Part shown: in pieces, positions 4,849 to 5,942 of the stretch | How the letters are laid out: every line of letters starts with the position of its first letter | Numbering within the stretch: position 1 is the first letter of the stretch | NCBI GenBank assembly: GCA_047517485.1 | Contig: JAKZSU010000113.1 | Coordinates: forward strand, 1 to 5,942 | From: JAKZSU01 sp047517485 | Lineage (GTDB): Bacteria; Pseudomonadota; Alphaproteobacteria; UBA7887 | Direction: 5' to 3' | DNA: 5,942 bases | Notes under the pieces: model-generated | Told to the model about the DNA's origin: nothing | Databases searched by the model: none | Seen by the model: only the letters and a program-made list of their open reading frames with translations | Position numbers and translations under genes: made by a program

Positions 4849-4875
4849 TAGACCTCAGTTCACCGAATTGCTTGG

Positions 4876-4903
4876 AGTATTTCTGCCTTCGTCGGCGTGA
4901 CAA
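4876..4903 (-). promoter_or_regulatory. Candidate sigma-70-type promoter of the cold-shock gene
   Basis: On the minus strand TTGTCA (4903-4898) matches the -35 consensus at five of six positions. After a 16-bp spacer, AATACT (4881-4876) matches the -10 consensus at four of six. Transcription would begin near 4869 and give a leader of about 65 nt containing the GC hairpin. Confidence 0.4.
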
Positions 4904-4983
4904 AGCTGGATACGCCGTAGCCTCGAGGATCTGAGTGCGCCAATGTGCGGAGAACCGGGATAAAAGACAAGGATAATATTCAC

Positions 4984-4993
4984 TTGCATGCAA
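4984..4993. promoter_or_regulatory. Perfect 10-bp palindrome TTGCATGCAA
   Basis: This palindrome lies between the isomerase stop and the cold-shock promoter candidate, about 80 bp upstream of its -35 box. It could be an operator for a dimeric repressor or activator, or chance. The rest of the 4804-5034 gap holds the leader hairpin and promoter already listed. Confidence 0.25.
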
Positions 4994-5034
4994 TCAACTG
5001 GCGATGGCGCGGTGTCGGATGAAGTCGCTTAGCC

Positions 5035-5835
5035 TTACCCGCCGCCGTGGCCGTCGATGCCGTAATCGGTCGCCCAGCCGAGCCCATCGAGGGTGGCGCC
5101 GGCGGGACGGTACTCGCAGCCGATCCACCCGGTGTAACCCAGTGAGTCGATAAGACTGAAAAGATAGGGATAATTGATCTCACCATGGTCCGGCTCGTGG
5201 CGGCCAGGGACGCCGGCGACCTGAATATGGCGAATGATCGGCAGCGTGCTTCCGATGATTTCGGCCAGATTGCCGTTCATGATCTGCGCGTGGTAGAGGT
5301 CGCACTGGAGAAACAGAGTGTCGCTCGCCACCGCGTCGATGATCGTCCGCGCTTGGGCGATGGTCGACAGGAAATAGCCCGGCGCGTCGACCCTGGTATT
5401 GATCGGCTCGATCAACACGGTCACGCCGCGCTCGGCGGCGCGGCCCGCCGCCCAAATCAGGTTTTCGACAAAACACGCGTGGGCGTCGGCGCGCCCGTCT
5501 TCGTTCGCCAGCATCCCCGCCATCACGTGAATTTGGTCGCAGCGCAAGGCTTCGGCATAGTCGAGCGCTTGCTCGAACCCGTGGCGAAACACCGCTTCCC
5601 GGCCCGGCACCGCCGCCAAGCCGCGGTCGCCGGCCCTGAGATCACCCGGCGGTGCGTTGATCAGCGCCTGGGTCAACCCGTTGCTCAGCAAACGACCCGC
5701 GAGCTCGCCCGGTTTCCAGTCATAGGGAAACATGAACTCGACCCCGCGGAAGCCGCAATTCGCCGCCAGCTGAAATCGATCGAGAAAATCGACCTCGGTG
5801 AACAGCATCGACAGGTTGGCGGCGAAACGCGGCAC
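5035..5835 (-). CDS. hyi: Hydroxypyruvate isomerase-family protein
   Basis: This 266-residue cytoplasmic enzyme has the xylose-isomerase-like TIM-barrel fold and the usual length for Hyi. Hyi interconverts hydroxypyruvate and tartronate semialdehyde, linking to glyoxylate metabolism. Expected metal ligands are visible at E143 (LIEPIN), D179 (LQCDLYHAQ), Q205 (HIQVAGVPGRHEP) and E241 (GCEYRP). The opening MPRFAANLSMLFTE and the GRHEPDHGEINYPYLF segment are hallmarks of the family. The start is GTG at 5835-5833, supported by AGGAG 6 nt upstream and by that conserved opening. A related subfamily, OtnI (2-oxo-tetronate isomerase), is very similar, so substrate is not certain. The usual partners, glyoxylate carboligase and tartronate semialdehyde reductase, are not in the window, although the upstream side is cut off. 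The Gly-rich C-terminus (DGHGGG) looks disordered. The 226-residue plus-strand frame opposite is a shadow. Confidence 0.9.
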   Translation of the reverse strand: MPRFAANLSMLFTEVDFLDRFQLAANCGFRGVEFMFPYDWKPGELAGRLLSNGLTQALINAPPGDLRAGDRGLAAVPGREAVFRHGFEQALDYAEALRCDQIHVMAGMLANEDGRADAHACFVENLIWAAGRAAERGVTVLIEPINTRVDAPGYFLSTIAQARTIIDAVASDTLFLQCDLYHAQIMNGNLAEIIGSTLPIIRHIQVAGVPGRHEPDHGEINYPYLFSLIDSLGYTGWIGCEYRPAGATLDGLGWATDYGIDGHGGG

Positions 5836-5942
5836 CAGCGTCTCCTAGAGCATTTTCCGACCTAATGGGATCGGTTTGATGGGACAAATTGTCATTTCGA
5901 GGTGGCGCGGCGCGAAGGTCGATGCGGTGCATCGTCCGAGCG
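5836..5942. other. Intergenic sequence upstream of the isomerase gene, possible dispersed repeat
   Basis: No gene is supported here. The stretch CTAGAGCATTTTCCGAC (5845-5861), followed by ATGGGATCGG, resembles intergenic sequence recurring in alphaproteobacterial genomes; this is from memory and not checked. GACAA-A-TTGTC (5883-5893) is a short inverted repeat that could be an operator. The isomerase ribosome site is at its left end. No strong promoter is evident. Confidence 0.35.

Noticed and set aside
5185..5865. 226-residue open frame on the plus strand
   Set aside because: It is the antisense shadow of the isomerase gene, whose metal ligands and conserved segments are all intact on the other strand.

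Overview
The window is GC-rich and all seven genes I can support lie on the minus strand, so transcription runs from right to left. The gene set suggests an alphaproteobacterium, probably Rhodospirillales-like. The pointers are a DUF2336 protein, a short Lys/Glu-rich protein beginning MARKPNYDFERREREK next to a cold-shock gene, a class III cyclase fused to a TolB-like domain, and proteobacterial-style intergenic palindromes. The taxonomic call is an inference from family distribution, not from a marker gene.

Layout in transcription order (right to left). At 5835-5035 is a hydroxypyruvate isomerase-family TIM-barrel enzyme with a GTG start. A gap of about 230 bp carries a candidate promoter and a leader hairpin for a CspA-type cold-shock protein (4803-4594). 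An intercistronic hairpin follows, then a 48-residue highly charged protein (4513-4367). Next are a GFA/CENP-V-type zinc protein (best start GTG at 4243, end 3743) and a DUF2336 protein with a TTG start (3621-2458). A 459-bp non-coding gap (1999-2457) holds an array of imperfect tandem repeats. It is followed by a small exported coiled-coil protein of unknown function (1998-1471), a 123-bp REP-like palindromic element (1333-1455), and the N-terminal 406 residues of a class III nucleotidyl cyclase that runs off the left edge (1220-1).

The genes do not form one pathway. They look like ordinary chromosomal housekeeping and signalling genes in separate transcription units. Only the cold-shock gene and the small charged gene look likely to share a transcript. 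I see no CRISPR array, transposase, tRNA, rRNA, phage or defence system.

The most unusual item is the repeat array at about 2093-2446. It has four units with core spacings of 93, 65 and 93 bp, plus a truncated fifth end. Three units open with a hairpin whose sequence changes while its base pairing is kept, followed by a nearly constant body. The long plus-strand open frames across the window are antisense shadows of the minus-strand genes.
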